Below, in pieces: positions 62,106 through 62,264 of a DNA stretch of 62,264 bases (position 1 is the first letter of the stretch; every line of letters starts with the position of its first letter). Below the pieces are notes generated by a model. That model searched no databases, was not told the DNA's origin, and saw only the letters and a list, made by a program, of their open reading frames with translations. Source of the stretch: Arthrobacter sp. SDTb3-6. GTDB taxonomy: Bacteria; Actinomycetota; Actinomycetes; Actinomycetales; Micrococcaceae. A program made the position numbers and the translations under genes. The stretch spans positions 1 through 62,264 of the forward strand of contig NZ_JAAMFN010000025.1 in assembly GCF_013376095.1 (NCBI RefSeq), in the 5' to 3' direction.

Positions 62106-62264
62106 ATGTTTCTTCGAGACGATAACTCCCATATTTTGAGCGGGTTGACTGGTGCGTTGCCTGATCGTGATCCGGAGGAGACTGCTGAGTGGTTGGAGTC
62201 GTTGGATGCGTTGATTGGTGAGCGTGGCACGGAGCGGGCGCAGTTCATTATGCGTAGTTTGCTG
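62106..62264 (+). CDS. aceE: pyruvate dehydrogenase E1 component, homodimeric type (5' part only)
   Basis: The first 53 codons are visible (MFLRDDNSHILSGLTGALPD, then RDPEETAEWLESLDALIGER), a clear match to the N-terminus of actinobacterial AceE. The gene continues past the right edge (full length about 910 residues). Its codon use differs from the rest of the window: Leu is TTG in most cases, and GGT, CGT and GAT are frequent. The ribosome-binding site is poor (AGG). Confidence 0.88.
   Translation, partial: MFLRDDNSHILSGLTGALPDRDPEETAEWLESLDALIGERGTERAQFIMRSLL

Noticed and set aside
62009-62248. A 79-codon minus-strand frame opposite aceE
   Set aside because: It is antisense to the aceE N-terminus and carries no recognisable feature.
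1-62264. tRNA, rRNA, CRISPR arrays and insertion sequences
   Set aside because: No cloverleaf with a TTCGA-type T-loop, no repeat-spacer array and no transposase frame or terminal inverted repeats were recognised by eye; short RNAs could still be missed.

Overview
The window reads as chromosomal DNA of a high-GC actinobacterium, most likely of the Arthrobacter group (Micrococcaceae). The reasons are the strong GC skew at third codon positions, a DtxR/IdeR-type iron box, sugar ABC operons without their own ATPase, a homodimeric-type aceE, a decayed DUF222/HNH gene, and many genes whose start codon sits 6-7 bases after a TAnnnT -10 element (leaderless mRNAs). The genus is inference. I found no rRNA, tRNA, CRISPR array, prophage or insertion sequence.

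Layout: (1) 1-5.9 kb, minus strand: a partial NHL/thioredoxin protein, a CopD-CtaG copper/oxidase-assembly fusion, HU and a ROK repressor. (2) 6.0-10.9 kb: a sugar-uptake operon (binding protein, two permeases, GH13 alpha-glucosidase) divergent from the ROK gene. (3) 10.97-11.7 kb: zinc-free ribosomal proteins rpmB-rpmG-rpsN. (4) 11.9-15.7 kb: an SGNH hydrolase, an ABC exporter divergent from a MarR regulator, and a VOC protein. (5) 15.7-20.8 kb: a complete ferric-siderophore uptake operon behind an iron box. (6) 20.9-23.3 kb: a MarR regulator divergent from an F420/NADPH-type oxidoreductase, then a glutathionyl-hydroquinone-reductase-like protein. (7) 23.4-28.4 kb: a tightly overlapped osmoprotectant (OpuC-type) ABC operon and a flavin disulfide reductase. 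(8) 28.4-38.2 kb: esterase, GH38 alpha-mannosidase, a DUF222/HNH gene remnant with repeats, a glycogen-debranching-type enzyme and a long acyl-CoA dehydrogenase. (9) 38.3-48.1 kb: housekeeping and membrane genes, including a 949-residue D-lactate-dehydrogenase-like FAD/Fe-S protein divergent from its probable GntR regulator. (10) 48.2-53.9 kb: TSUP and MFS transporters, a Gfo/Idh oxidoreductase, cycA, an orphan HTH protein and a peroxiredoxin. (11) 54.0-61.9 kb: a purine/hydantoin catabolic island: uraD-uraH-uricase, an NCS2 permease, SDR and ADH genes, an Asp/Glu/hydantoin racemase relative and an NCS1 permease. (12) The right edge holds the first 53 codons of aceE.

The most interesting signal is in the purine island. 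The uraD operon and the opposite-strand NCS1-racemase operon have the same promoter architecture: TTGACA, a 17-base spacer, a CRP-like TGTGA-N6-TCA box, and a nearly identical 17-base imperfect palindrome starting 23-24 bases below the -10. This suggests one regulon that makes allantoin from urate and imports and/or racemises allantoin or a hydantoin. The racemase relative lacks the first catalytic cysteine, and no allantoinase is in the window. Other regulatory palindromes were found in front of most of the divergent regulator pairs.
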